Of a stretch of DNA of 11,901 nucleotides, positions 1-6,572 are shown in pieces. Source of the DNA: Bacteroidales bacterium UBA3630 (GTDB taxonomy: Bacteria; Bacteroidota; Bacteroidia; Bacteroidales; P3); the NCBI GenBank assembly GCA_002373995.1, contig DFLB01000018.1, positions 1-11,901 of the forward strand, written 5' to 3'. Each line of letters starts with the position of its first letter. Position 1 is the stretch's first letter. The notes beneath the pieces are model-generated. The model was given only the letters and a program-made list of their open reading frames with translations. It ran no database searches and had not been told where the DNA came from. A program made the position numbers and the translations under genes.

Positions 1-145
1 TGAAGACGTCCATCTGGGCCACGTTCAGTTGGCGCTCCTCGACGATATACGGCGTGAGCGAGTTGTTGATGGCCGACGTGTATTTGGCCATGGTGGTGCT
101 GCTGATGCCACGGTGACGGGTGGCGTATTTCTCAAATTCTGTCAT
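1..145 (-). CDS. clpP: ATP-dependent Clp protease proteolytic subunit ClpP, N-terminal part
   Basis: The first 48 codons of a minus-strand gene are present; the rest lies beyond the left edge. The peptide begins MTEFEKYATRHRGIS and includes TPYIVEERQLNVAQMDVF. This matches the N-terminal extension of Bacteroidetes ClpP, where an (P)YI(I/V)EERQ(L/M)NV(T/A)QMDVF segment precedes the catalytic domain. ClpP forms the barrel-shaped serine protease that degrades unfolded substrates delivered by ClpX-type ATPases in the cytoplasm. The catalytic Ser, His and Asp are outside the window. The ATG at 145 is preceded by a 16-bp tandem repeat rather than a Shine-Dalgarno sequence. The gene starts 39 nt after the trmD stop on the same strand, so co-transcription is likely. 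Identification rests on this short conserved segment recalled from the family. Confidence 0.8.
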   Translation of the reverse strand, partial: MTEFEKYATRHRGISSTTMAKYTSAINNSLTPYIVEERQLNVAQMDVF

Positions 146-150
146 GTTAA

Positions 151-182
151 TGTTGATACGTTGATATGTTGATACGTTGAAA
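151..182. repeat. 16-bp tandem repeat, two copies, between trmD and clpP
   Basis: TGTTGATACGTTGATA (151-166) is followed directly by TGTTGATACGTTGAAA (167-182), 15 of 16 bases identical, and then TGTTA. The array fills nearly all of the 39-nt gap between the trmD stop and the clpP ATG, ending 5 nt before that ATG. Each unit is itself a near-duplication of TTGATA. In the mRNA sense it is A-rich with little pairing potential, so it may serve as the ribosome landing region of clpP. Confidence 0.8.
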
Positions 183-184
183 TG

Positions 185-898
185 TTATTGTTTCTTGCCT
201 TTGTCGTGTGGGCAGGCCTTCAGGTCTGCCAGCAGCCCGGGCCTTCTCTCCCGGGTGCGCTCGATGGCCTGCTCCAGGCGCCACTGCTCTATCTTCTGGT
301 GGTTGCCGCTGAGGAGCACCTCAGGCACCTTCCATCCGCGAAACTCCGGCGGACGCGTGTACTCCGGCGGGGCCACGAGGCCGTCCTGGAACGAGTCCTC
401 GAGGGCCGACTGCTCGTCGCCTATCACCCCCGGGATAAGCCTTATCACTGCGTCGCAGATGACCGCCGTGGCCAGCTCGCCACCCGTCAGCACATAGTCG
501 CCGATGCTTATCTCCCGCGTGATGAAGTGCTCCCTCACACGCTCGTCCACCCCCTTGTAGTGCCCACAGAGCACCATCAAATTCTGTGCCAGCGACAGCT
601 CGTTGGCCATCGGCTGGCTGAGCATCTCGCCGTCGGGGGCGGTATAAATAATGTCATCATATTGACGCTCAGCCTGCAACCCCTCTATGCAGTTGGCCAA
701 GGGCTCCACTGCCATCACCATGCCCGCGGCGCCTCCGTAGGGATAGTCGTCCACCGAGCCGTATTTGGTGAGCGAGTAGTCGTGCAGGTCGTGAAACACC
801 ACCTCCACAAGCCCCTTCTTCTGGGCCCGTTTGAGGATGCTCTCCTCGAAGAACATCGTCATCATTTTGGGAAACAGCGTCAGTATGTCTATCCTCAT
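185..898 (-). CDS. trmD: tRNA (guanine-N1)-methyltransferase TrmD
   Basis: TrmD methylates G37 of tRNAs with SAM, a reaction needed for reading-frame maintenance. The 237-residue protein has the normal family length. Visible signatures are DDYPYGGAAGMVM (residues 50-62), LCGHYKGVDERV (110-121) and SIGDYVLTGGELA (131-143), the last two forming the SPOUT knot SAM site. The EDSF..GL..PPEYTRPPEFRG stretch follows, with the likely catalytic Asp at 168. The start at 898 was chosen because MRIDILTLFP is the canonical TrmD N-terminus. Its ATG overlaps the stop codon of the upstream peptidase gene (ATGA, 895-898), which implies translational coupling. A longer in-frame start at 961 would add 21 non-family residues and was not used. 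Downstream, after a tandem repeat, is clpP. Confidence 0.95.
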   Translation of the reverse strand: MRIDILTLFPKMMTMFFEESILKRAQKKGLVEVVFHDLHDYSLTKYGSVDDYPYGGAAGMVMAVEPLANCIEGLQAERQYDDIIYTAPDGEMLSQPMANELSLAQNLMVLCGHYKGVDERVREHFITREISIGDYVLTGGELATAVICDAVIRLIPGVIGDEQSALEDSFQDGLVAPPEYTRPPEFRGWKVPEVLLSGNHQKIEQWRLEQAIERTRERRPGLLADLKACPHDKGKKQ

Positions 899-2076
899 TT
901 TACCTTCAGTTTCTGTCCCACCCGGAGAACGCTGGTCTCTTTGATGCCGTTGAGTTGGCACAGCGCCCTCACCGAGGTGCCGTTGGCCCTCGCTATCTTG
1001 TTCAGGGTGTCGCCGCTACGCACGGTGTAGGTAGCACCACCTGTACCCGCTTTACTGGAAGCACCTGTCTTGCCGGCACTTGCATTGCCGCTGACGCGCA
1101 GCCGGTCGCCCGGATGGATGACTTTGTTCTCGCTGATGCCGTTGAGCTGACAGAGCCGCTTGATGGTAGTACCGTTGCGGCGCGCTATCTTTTCGAGCGT
1201 ATCGCCCTGACGCACACGGTACCAGCCCCCTGTGGCCACCCCCTTGCCGCCGCTCGTGGTGCCCTTCTTGCGGAACGAGGACGCCGTCAACTCAAGCCGT
1301 GGGCTGATCAGGTCGTGCGTCTTGCAGTCTATCACATTCTCCGGATTCATCGCGTTGCCCATGTAGCGTATCTCGAAATGCAGATGGCTGCCGTAGGAGC
1401 GGCCTGTGTTGCCGCAGAGTCCGATGATGTCGCCGCTCTTCACATAGTCGCCGGCCTGGACATGGCGCTTCGACATGTGGGCATAGTAGGTCTCTAACCC
1501 ATTGGCATGGTGGATGATGACCAGGTTGCCATAGCTGCGGTTGCGCTTCGAGATGCGCACCACGCCGTCAAAGGCGGCATAGATGGGCTCCCCCGTGGGC
1601 TGCGCCAGGTCGAGGCCGTAGTGGAAACGGCGGCGGCGTGGCCCGTAGTGCGATGTCGGTCGCGACGTCCACGGCGTGGGCCATGTGAATTTGCTCAATT
1701 CCAGCACAATGGGCTCCTTGATGCCGCTCACGTCGAATTTCGGCATGTGGATCACCGCCGTGTCGAATCCTTCCCAAAGGATCTCGTCTTCGCTTTCGGC
1801 ACCCTCGTCGTTGAGCGAGAAGGTCTGCCGTGGCTCGTCGTCCTCGTCGTCGACACCGTCGTCCATCAGGAACGGCACCTGATAGAGGTAGCTCTCCGTC
1901 TCTTTCTCTTCTTTCTGGTCAATAACCACACCCTTGTATTCCTCCTCCTCATAGATGACGTCAAGCTTGCCCAGTTTTATTTCCGATTTCTTCTGCGGGT
2001 CGTCGTGCTGTGCCGCAGCCAGTGCGGGCATCGCCAACAATCCCAATAACACTGCAATACGGTCTATATGCTTCAT
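895..2076 (-). CDS. Secreted M23 (LytM-type) peptidase with two C-terminal LysM domains
   Basis: This is a predicted cell-wall-associated metallopeptidase or peptidoglycan-binding protein of 393 residues. A signal peptide covers roughly residues 1-23 (hydrophobic IAVLLGLLAMPALAAAQ). An acidic region follows at about 72-98, with a DDGVDDEDDE run. The M23 domain spans about 140-250, with the zinc-site pattern HYGLD (His152, Asp156), YYAH (His200) and HLHFE (His231, His233). All expected ligands and catalytic His residues are present, so it is probably active rather than a NlpD/EnvC-type pseudoenzyme. Two LysM domains follow, about 286-328 (YRVRQGDTLEKIA) and 350-393 (YTVRSGDTLNKIA), separated by a Gly/Ala/Ser-rich linker. 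The start at 2076 was preferred over 2133 because it places the signal peptide at the N-terminus. A promoter lies 35-65 bp upstream, and the stop overlaps the trmD start. Confidence 0.9.
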   Translation of the reverse strand: MKHIDRIAVLLGLLAMPALAAAQHDDPQKKSEIKLGKLDVIYEEEEYKGVVIDQKEEKETESYLYQVPFLMDDGVDDEDDEPRQTFSLNDEGAESEDEILWEGFDTAVIHMPKFDVSGIKEPIVLELSKFTWPTPWTSRPTSHYGPRRRRFHYGLDLAQPTGEPIYAAFDGVVRISKRNRSYGNLVIIHHANGLETYYAHMSKRHVQAGDYVKSGDIIGLCGNTGRSYGSHLHFEIRYMGNAMNPENVIDCKTHDLISPRLELTASSFRKKGTTSGGKGVATGGWYRVRQGDTLEKIARRNGTTIKRLCQLNGISENKVIHPGDRLRVSGNASAGKTGASSKAGTGGATYTVRSGDTLNKIARANGTSVRALCQLNGIKETSVLRVGQKLKVK

Positions 2077-2110
2077 CGTGATAGCTTCTGTGTAAGGGAA
2101 AAAAGCGATG

Positions 2111-2141
2111 CAAAAATAAACAAAATCTGCCACATGGCAAA
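2111..2141 (-). promoter_or_regulatory. Promoter of the M23 peptidase-trmD-clpP unit
   Basis: Read on the minus strand, TTTG (2141-2138) is followed after exactly 19 nt by TATTTTTG (2118-2111). This is a full match to the Bacteroides vegetative consensus TTTG-N19-21-TAnnTTTG. It sits 35 bp upstream of the chosen start codon at 2076, which supports that start. The -33 element lies within the 13-mer ACATGGCAAAATT (plus strand, 2132-2144), which is also found in the tRNA-Glu promoter. Confidence 0.75.
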
Positions 2142-2177
2142 ATTAAAATCTGTTAATAGCAAAGCCGAAGCATCAAG

Positions 2178-2197
2178 TTTCCCCCCACGGGGAGAAA
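2178..2197 (-). terminator. Possible stem-loop terminator after the ABC ATPase gene
   Basis: The plus-strand stretch has TTTC and CCC pairing with GGG and GAAA around a short loop: about eight pairs including a G-U. It lies 9-28 nt beyond the ATPase stop. There is no long T run after it in the direction of transcription, so it may be a weak or Rho-assisted terminator, or simply a stabilising 3' hairpin. Confidence 0.4.
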
Positions 2198-2205
2198 ACC
2201 AAAGC

Positions 2206-2949
2206 TCAATAATCAAACAGTATGCGACCCTCCGTCAGGTGTGCCTCTACACCATATACGCGGCTGATATTCTCCGGTGTCAACCCCTCGGCCACGCCCC
2301 CGTGGTAGAGCAACCCGCCCTGGTGCAGCAACAGCAGGTCGTCGCAGAACTGCAGCGCCAGGTTGAGGTCGTGGAGGACAATGAGGATCGTCTTGTCGAC
2401 CGACTGCCGCAGCAACCGCATGATGTCGCGCTGGTGCGCTATGTCGAGGTTCGACACGGGCTCGTCCATCAGCAGCACGGGGGTCTGCTGCGCCAAGGCA
2501 CGTGCTATCATGACGCGCTGCAACTCGCCGCCGCTCATCTCGGCAGGCCGCGCAAAACGCAGCTCCCAGGTGCCCGTCTGTCGCATGCAGCGTTCCACGA
2601 TGTCCCAATCCTCGTGGCTCTCGTTCTGCAGATGCCGCTGGTAGGGGTTGCGGCCCATCAGCACTGTCTCGAAAGCCGAGAACTCGAAGTCGGTCTGCTG
2701 GTGCTGTCTCACGAAGGCCACCTGCTGCGCCAGCGCTCGGGCGCTGTAGTCGCCCACCGCGCGACCGCCTATCTCCACCCTCCCCTCCGTGGGCTCCAGC
2801 AGGCCGCCGATGCAGCGCAGCAACGTCGTCTTGCCGCACCCGTTGGGCCCCATCACCGCCGTCAGGCGCCCCTCGGCGACTGTGGCGTTGATGTCGCTCA
2901 GTATCTCGCGCTTCCCGTAACGCACCGTAATATGCTGCAACCCTATCAT
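2206..2949 (-). CDS. ABC transporter ATP-binding protein, FecE/BtuD family
   Basis: This is the cytoplasmic ATPase of a metal-chelate (siderophore, haem or cobalamin) importer, 247 residues, normal for the family. Motifs visible: Walker A GPNGCGKTT (34-42), Q-loop region RQHQQ (81-85), ABC signature MSGGELQRV (138-146), Walker B VLLMDEP (158-164), D-loop NLD (167-169) and switch His193 in VLHD. The gene starts 14 nt after the permease stop on the same strand. It is one of the few genes here with a clear Shine-Dalgarno (GGGAGGAGG, about 2953-2961 on the minus strand), as expected for a tightly packed operon gene. Substrate is not decided by sequence: this family serves Fe-siderophore, haem and B12 importers alike. 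No periplasmic binding-protein gene is adjacent. Confidence 0.93.
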   Translation of the reverse strand: MIGLQHITVRYGKREILSDINATVAEGRLTAVMGPNGCGKTTLLRCIGGLLEPTEGRVEIGGRAVGDYSARALAQQVAFVRQHQQTDFEFSAFETVLMGRNPYQRHLQNESHEDWDIVERCMRQTGTWELRFARPAEMSGGELQRVMIARALAQQTPVLLMDEPVSNLDIAHQRDIMRLLRQSVDKTILIVLHDLNLALQFCDDLLLLHQGGLLYHGGVAEGLTPENISRVYGVEAHLTEGRILFDY

Positions 2950-2963
2950 TTGCCTCCTCCCGG

Positions 2964-3944
2964 TCAGTATTTCTTCTTGTTCTTATACAGCAGGTAGATG
3001 AACAGCGGCGCACCCACCATCGACGTCAGGCTACCCACAGGCAACTCGCTGGGCCGCAGCAGCGTGCGCGCCAGCGTGTCGCACACCAGCACAAACAACG
3101 CGCCGCACAGCATCGAGTATGGCACCACCCGCCGGTTGTCAGGGCCTGCCACCAGCCGCACGGCATGGGGCACGATGAGCCCCACAAAGCCTATCACACC
3201 GCACGAGCTGACGGCGAAAGCCACCATCAACGTGGTGAAGATCAGCAGCACACGCTTCACCTTCTCCACCTCGACACCCATGCTGCGCGCCGCTTCGCTT
3301 CCGGCCAGCAAAAGGTTCAAATCGCGGCCGTACCACAGCACCACACCTATGCCTACCACCGCCACCGGCGCCAGCATTGCCACGTCGGTCCACGACGACG
3401 ACCCGAAGGAGCCCATCGTCCAGAAGATGATGGCATCCATCTTCTCCTGGTTGAGCACCATCAGGAACGAGATGACGGCCGAGATGAGCAGCGTCAGGCA
3501 TACACCCGTCAGCAGCAGCGTGGTGGTGTGCATCCGGTTGCCGATAGAGGCGATGCGGTAGATGAACAGCACCGTCAGCAGCGCCGCCACCAGCGCCACG
3601 GCACCCACACCCCACAGCCAGGCCTCCAGGCCCAGCAGTATGGCCACCGCAGCACCCAGCGAGGCTCCGCTGCTGACACCCAGCACGTAAGGGTCCGTCA
3701 GCGGATTGCGGAAGATGCTCTGATATGCCGCCCCGCAGACGCTCAGCACAGCACCCACCAGCACACTCATCACCACCCGTGGCAGCCGCAAGCGCCAGAA
3801 AATGGGCGAATGCCATATCTCCGTCAGGCTGAAGTCGACAGCTCCCAGCAGGCAACTCCCCGCCATGGCTGCCACAAGCAGCAACACAAGACCTGCCACA
3901 ACCCAGGGGTTGGCGCGCGAGGACTTATAGGACTTATTGGACAT
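2964..3944 (-). CDS. FecCD/BtuC-family ABC transporter permease
   Basis: Inner-membrane permease partner of the adjacent ATPase, 326 residues, the usual size for FecCD proteins. Hydrophobic segments run the length of the protein. Family hallmarks are RLPRVVMSVLVGAVLSVCGAAYQ (starting near residue 52), RNPLTDPYVLGVSSGASLGAA just after it, and near the C-terminus GFVGLIVPHAVRLVAGPDN followed by CDTLARTLL. These build the about ten-helix import pore. The first residues, MSNKSYKSS, are encoded by a 9-bp tandem repeat that begins in the intergenic gap, and the ATG itself is a variant repeat unit. The gene lies 34 nt downstream of dapB. Substrate could be a ferric chelate, haem or cobalamin. Confidence 0.93.
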   Translation of the reverse strand: MSNKSYKSSRANPWVVAGLVLLLVAAMAGSCLLGAVDFSLTEIWHSPIFWRLRLPRVVMSVLVGAVLSVCGAAYQSIFRNPLTDPYVLGVSSGASLGAAVAILLGLEAWLWGVGAVALVAALLTVLFIYRIASIGNRMHTTTLLLTGVCLTLLISAVISFLMVLNQEKMDAIIFWTMGSFGSSSWTDVAMLAPVAVVGIGVVLWYGRDLNLLLAGSEAARSMGVEVEKVKRVLLIFTTLMVAFAVSSCGVIGFVGLIVPHAVRLVAGPDNRRVVPYSMLCGALFVLVCDTLARTLLRPSELPVGSLTSMVGAPLFIYLLYKNKKKY

Positions 3945-3974
3945 ATGGGGCTTATAGGACTTATAGGGCTTATA
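3921..3974. repeat. 9-bp tandem repeat (six units) spanning the permease start codon
   Basis: Six consecutive 9-bp units, plus strand: GGACTTATA, GGACTTATT, GGACATATG, GGGCTTATA, GGACTTATA, GGGCTTATA, followed by a partial GGAATTA that runs into the dapB stop. In the minus-strand sense the unit reads TATAAGTCC. The array fills the whole dapB-permease gap and encodes the first permease residues as Ser-Tyr-Lys type triplets. The permease ATG (3942-3944) lies within the third unit, where TATAAGTCC has become CATATGTCC. Confidence 0.9.
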
Positions 3975-3978
3975 GGAA

Positions 3979-4650
3979 TTAGCTCAGCATGTCTTTCATG
4001 GTGAACACACCTTGCCTGCCGACGAGCCACTCGGCCGCCAGCAGTGCCCCCGTCGCCAGCCCCTCGCGGCTGTGAGCCTCGTGGGTCAGCGTGAGGGTGT
4101 CTATCCGGCTGCTGTAGCGCACGGTGTGCGTGCCGGGCACCTCGCCCTCGCGGATGGAAGCTATCGGGACGCTCTCCGCCCGTCGTCCGCCGCACTCCGC
4201 AATCTGTTCGCGCAGCGTGAGGGCCGTGCCGCTGGGGGCGTCGAGCTTGTGGATGTGGTGCGTCTCGGTGATGTCCACGGCATAGTCGTCGCGGCCGCGC
4301 ATCAGCATGGCCAGCCGCTCGTTGAGGGCAAACATGATGTTCATGCCGATGCTGAAGTTGGTGGCTGCCAGCAGTGCACCGCCCTGCCGGCGGCAGGCTG
4401 CCGCGACTTCGTCATAGCGGTCGTACCACCCCGTCGTGCCGCACACCACAGGCAGCCCCACGGCAAAGCAGCGGAGCAGGTTCTCCGCCGCCGTCGCAGG
4501 TGTGGTAAACTCCACGGCAACGTCGGCCTCTATCCGCTCCGGCCACGGCTCGCCCTTGTCGAGCCGGCAAACGACAGCATGGCCACGCTCCGAGGCAAGT
4601 GCCTCAACAGCGTGGCCCATCTTGCCGTAGCCGATGATTGCTATCTTCAT
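3979..4650 (-). CDS. dapB: 4-hydroxy-tetrahydrodipicolinate reductase DapB
   Basis: NAD(P)H-dependent reductase of the diaminopimelate/lysine pathway, cytoplasmic; it supplies meso-DAP for peptidoglycan. The protein has 223 residues, shorter than the about 270 of E. coli DapB but typical of the compact Bacteroidetes form. Visible motifs: nucleotide-binding GYGKMG (7-12), CGTTG (70-74), ATNFSIGMN (96-104), and the active-site block ETHHIHKLDAPSGTA (129-143), with His131 and Lys135 matching the catalytic pair. A C-terminal EAHSREGLATGAL motif (191-203) is also present. It begins only 4 nt after the eno stop and is almost certainly co-transcribed with it. It is followed by a FecCD permease rather than by the signal peptidase genes often seen after dapB in this phylum. 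Confidence 0.95.
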   Translation of the reverse strand: MKIAIIGYGKMGHAVEALASERGHAVVCRLDKGEPWPERIEADVAVEFTTPATAAENLLRCFAVGLPVVCGTTGWYDRYDEVAAACRRQGGALLAATNFSIGMNIMFALNERLAMLMRGRDDYAVDITETHHIHKLDAPSGTALTLREQIAECGGRRAESVPIASIREGEVPGTHTVRYSSRIDTLTLTHEAHSREGLATGALLAAEWLVGRQGVFTMKDMLS

Positions 4651-4654
4651 GCTT

Positions 4655-5947
4655 TTACTTCTTGATAAACTTGAAGTCCTTGCCCAGATAGTAGGCTTGG
4701 TCGCCGAGGCCTTCCTCGATGCGCATCAGCTGGTTGTACTTGCAGATGCGGTCCGTGCGGCTGGCGCTGCCGGTCTTGATGAGGCCGGCGTTCATGGCCA
4801 CCACGAGGTCGGCAATGGTGGTGTCCTCGGTCTCGCCGCTGCGGTGGCTGATGATGGCGGTCATCTGGTTGCGCATGGCCATGTTGACGGCCTCGATGGT
4901 CTCGGTCAACGTACCTATCTGGTTGAGCTTGATGAGGATGCTGTTGGCCACCTTCTTCTCCAGACCCATCTTCAGGCGCTCCACGTTGGTGACGAACAGG
5001 TCGTCGCCCACCAGCTGGCAGCGGTCGCCGATGGCGTCGGTGTGCAGGCGCCAGCCGTCCCAATCGTCCTCGGCCATGCCGTCTTCGATGCTGATGATGG
5101 GGTACTTGGCCACCCAGTCTTTCCAGAAATCGCTCATTTGCTGCGGTGTCAGCTTGTCGCCGCTGCTCCACTTGAGGTGGTAGACGTTCTCCTCGGGCAG
5201 GTAGAACTCGCTGGCGGCGGCGTCGAGGGCGATGTAGACATCCTCGCCCGGACGGTAGCCGGCTTTCTCGATGGCCTGCAGGATGCACGTCAGCGCCTCC
5301 TCGTTGCTGCCCAGGTTGGGGGCGAAACCGCCCTCGTCGCCCACATTGGTGCTCATGCCTTTGCTCTTGAGCACCGAGCGCAGGTTGTGGAACACCTCGG
5401 CACCCATGCGCAGCGCTTCGCTGAAGGTCGGCGCACCCACGGGCATGATCATGAACTCCTGGAAGTCAATGCTGTTGTCGGCATGGCTGCCGCCGTTGAG
5501 AATGTTCATCATCGGGATGGGCAGCGTGTGCCCGCCCACACCGCCCAGGTAGCGGTAGAGTTCCTGACCCGTTTCCTGAGCCGCGGCTTTGGCGCAGGCC
5601 AAGCTAACGCCCAGGATGGCGTTGGCACCCAGACGGCTCTTGTTCTCCGTGCCGTCGAGCTCGATCATCTTGTCGTCGATGGCTTTCTGCTCGCTGACGA
5701 ACATGCCTTGCAGCTCGTCGTTGAGCACACTGTTGACATTGTTGACGGCCTGCATGACGCTCTTGCCGAGGTACATGCTCTTGTCGCCGTCGCGCAGCTC
5801 GCAGGCTTCGTGCACGCCCGTCGAGGCGCCGCTCGGCACCGCCGCACGCCCCATGGCGCCCTGGTCGGTGTAGACATCGACTTCCACTGTGGGATTGCCG
5901 CGACTGTCGAGAATCTGACGGCCCCTGATACCTATAATCTGACTCAT
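4655..5947 (-). CDS. eno: Enolase (phosphopyruvate hydratase)
   Basis: Glycolytic enzyme interconverting 2-phosphoglycerate and phosphoenolpyruvate. The 430-residue length is standard. Signatures: DSRGNPTVEV (14-23), SGASTG (39-44), DEGGFAP (204-210, general acid/base Glu205), metal ligands Asp242 (ALDAAASEF), Glu288 (SIEDGMAEDDWDGW) and Asp315 (GDDLFVTN), catalytic Lys340 in IKLNQIGT, and SHRSGETEDTTIADLVV (367-383). All active-site residues are intact. The ATG at 5947 lies after an A/T-rich leader with no Shine-Dalgarno. A promoter with TACTTTTG at 6000-6007 precedes it. It heads an apparent eno-dapB-permease-ATPase transcription unit. Confidence 0.98.
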   Translation of the reverse strand: MSQIIGIRGRQILDSRGNPTVEVDVYTDQGAMGRAAVPSGASTGVHEACELRDGDKSMYLGKSVMQAVNNVNSVLNDELQGMFVSEQKAIDDKMIELDGTENKSRLGANAILGVSLACAKAAAQETGQELYRYLGGVGGHTLPIPMMNILNGGSHADNSIDFQEFMIMPVGAPTFSEALRMGAEVFHNLRSVLKSKGMSTNVGDEGGFAPNLGSNEEALTCILQAIEKAGYRPGEDVYIALDAAASEFYLPEENVYHLKWSSGDKLTPQQMSDFWKDWVAKYPIISIEDGMAEDDWDGWRLHTDAIGDRCQLVGDDLFVTNVERLKMGLEKKVANSILIKLNQIGTLTETIEAVNMAMRNQMTAIISHRSGETEDTTIADLVVAMNAGLIKTGSASRTDRICKYNQLMRIEEGLGDQAYYLGKDFKFIKK

Positions 5948-5999
5948 AACTCTATAATATTTAGTTTATTTGTTATTAATGTTTTCTAAAACAAGAGTA

Positions 6000-6007
6000 C
6001 AAAAGTA
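6000..6007 (-). promoter_or_regulatory. Candidate -7 box for the eno unit
   Basis: TACTTTTG on the minus strand fits the Bacteroides TAnnTTTG -7 box. A T-rich stretch about 22-28 nt upstream (near 6030-6036) may act as the -33 region but lacks a perfect TTTG at 19-21 nt. The leader downstream holds the inverted repeat TGTTTT-CT-AAAACA (5980-5993), which falls at or just after the predicted transcription start. Confidence 0.55.
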
Positions 6008-6063
6008 CACATTTTTTTTCATTCCGCAGAAAAAAACATGCCGCCGGCAAGCCCGAGGGGGAC

Positions 6064-6099
6064 AAAACAAAAGCGCCGGCCCGTTGGGGGGTCGGCGTC
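6064..6099 (-). terminator. Intrinsic terminator after rpsT
   Basis: Minus-strand reading: CGCCG-A-CCC pairs with GGG-C-CGGCG around the loop CCCAAC, one mismatch, followed directly by TTTTGTTTTG. This is a classic Rho-independent terminator about 30-65 nt after the rpsT stop. It separates rpsT from the eno promoter. Confidence 0.8.
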
Positions 6100-6131
6100 G
6101 TTGCTGTCTTTCTCGCGCTGCAAGGCTGGAG

Positions 6132-6383
6132 TTACATGGCGTTGACCTGGCGCATGAGCTTCGACTTGAGGTTCGAGGCTTTGTTCTTGTGGATGACGCT
6201 GCGCTTGGCGAGCTTGTCGATGATGGAGACCATCTTGGGCAGGCGCTCGGTGGCAACGGCTTTGTCCTCAAGGGCGCGGAAGTCACGCAGAGCGTTACGC
6301 ATGGTCTTGGCGTAGTAACGGTTCTCTACTCTTCTCTTTTCGCTCGAGCGAATTCTTTTTTTTGCAGACTTGTGGTGTGCCAT
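6132..6383 (-). CDS. rpsT: 30S ribosomal protein S20
   Basis: Small basic protein of 83 residues that binds 16S rRNA in the 30S subunit. The N-terminal MAHHKSAKKRIRSSEKRRVENRYYAKTMRNA stretch is the family signature, and the C-terminal half (KLAKRSVIHKNKASNLKSKL) also matches S20. It lies 36 nt downstream of the tRNA-Glu gene on the same strand, so it is probably expressed from the tRNA promoter. The spacer is a 7-bp tandem repeat ending 4 nt before the ATG. A strong terminator follows. Confidence 0.97.
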   Translation of the reverse strand: MAHHKSAKKRIRSSEKRRVENRYYAKTMRNALRDFRALEDKAVATERLPKMVSIIDKLAKRSVIHKNKASNLKSKLMRQVNAM

Positions 6384-6387
6384 TTTG

Positions 6388-6415
6388 ATTTCTAATTTCT
6401 AATTTCTTATTTCTA
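6388..6415. repeat. 7-bp tandem repeat (four units) between tRNA-Glu and rpsT
   Basis: Four consecutive units on the plus strand: ATTTCTA, ATTTCTA, ATTTCTT, ATTTCTA. In the rpsT sense it reads as repeated TAGAAAT/AAGAAAT. It makes up 28 of the 36 nt between the tRNA 3' end and the rpsT ATG, ending 4 nt before that ATG. It is purine-rich and unstructured in RNA, consistent with a translation-initiation role. Confidence 0.85.
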
Positions 6416-6419
6416 ATCT

Positions 6420-6497
6420 TGGTACCGCGTGCGGGATTCGAACCCGCGATTTTAAGAATGAAAATCTTACGTCCTAGGCCGACTAGACGAACGCGGC
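6420..6497 (-). tRNA. tRNA-Glu (anticodon TTC), CCA encoded
   Basis: The minus strand folds as a full cloverleaf. The acceptor GCCGCGT pairs with ACGCGGT (first pair G-U). The D arm is GTC...GAC. The anticodon stem TAAGA/TCTTA carries the loop TTTTCAT, giving anticodon TTC. The T arm is GCGGG-TTCGAAT-CCCGC. Discriminator A is followed by a genomically encoded CCA (6420-6422). A consensus promoter lies 45 bp upstream, and rpsT follows in the same transcript. Confidence 0.95.
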
Positions 6498-6541
6498 AGT
6501 GGTCACTTATCAACAGGGTACTCTTCCGCTGAAAGCGGGTG

Positions 6542-6572
6542 CAAAATTACCAACAATTTCTGACATGGCAAA
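6542..6572 (-). promoter_or_regulatory. Promoter of the tRNA-Glu-rpsT unit
   Basis: Minus-strand TTTG (6572-6569), 19 nt, TAATTTTG (6549-6542): a full match to the Bacteroides vegetative consensus. The leader begins with the hairpin CCGCT-TTC-AGCGG (6538-6526), and the tRNA starts at 6497. The -33 region shares the 13-mer ACATGGCAAAATT (plus strand, 6563-6575) with the M23 peptidase promoter at the same spacing. Confidence 0.8.

Noticed and set aside
182..1030. A 282-codon plus-strand frame opposite trmD and the LysM region
   Set aside because: It crosses two genuine minus-strand genes, and its translation shows no family features.
3921..3974. CRISPR-like array
   Set aside because: The 9-bp units are contiguous with no spacers, and no cas gene is present. 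It is a simple tandem repeat.
4634..5989. A 451-codon open frame on the plus strand opposite eno
   Set aside because: Antisense shadow of eno. The composition is biased to Val, Ala, His and Leu with no domain motifs, and enolase is unmistakable on the other strand.
6032..6052. Second terminator TGCC-GGC-GGCA followed by T's upstream of eno
   Set aside because: The stem is only 4 bp, and the T run overlaps the likely -33 region of the eno promoter. The stronger terminator at 6064-6099 already explains the end of rpsT.
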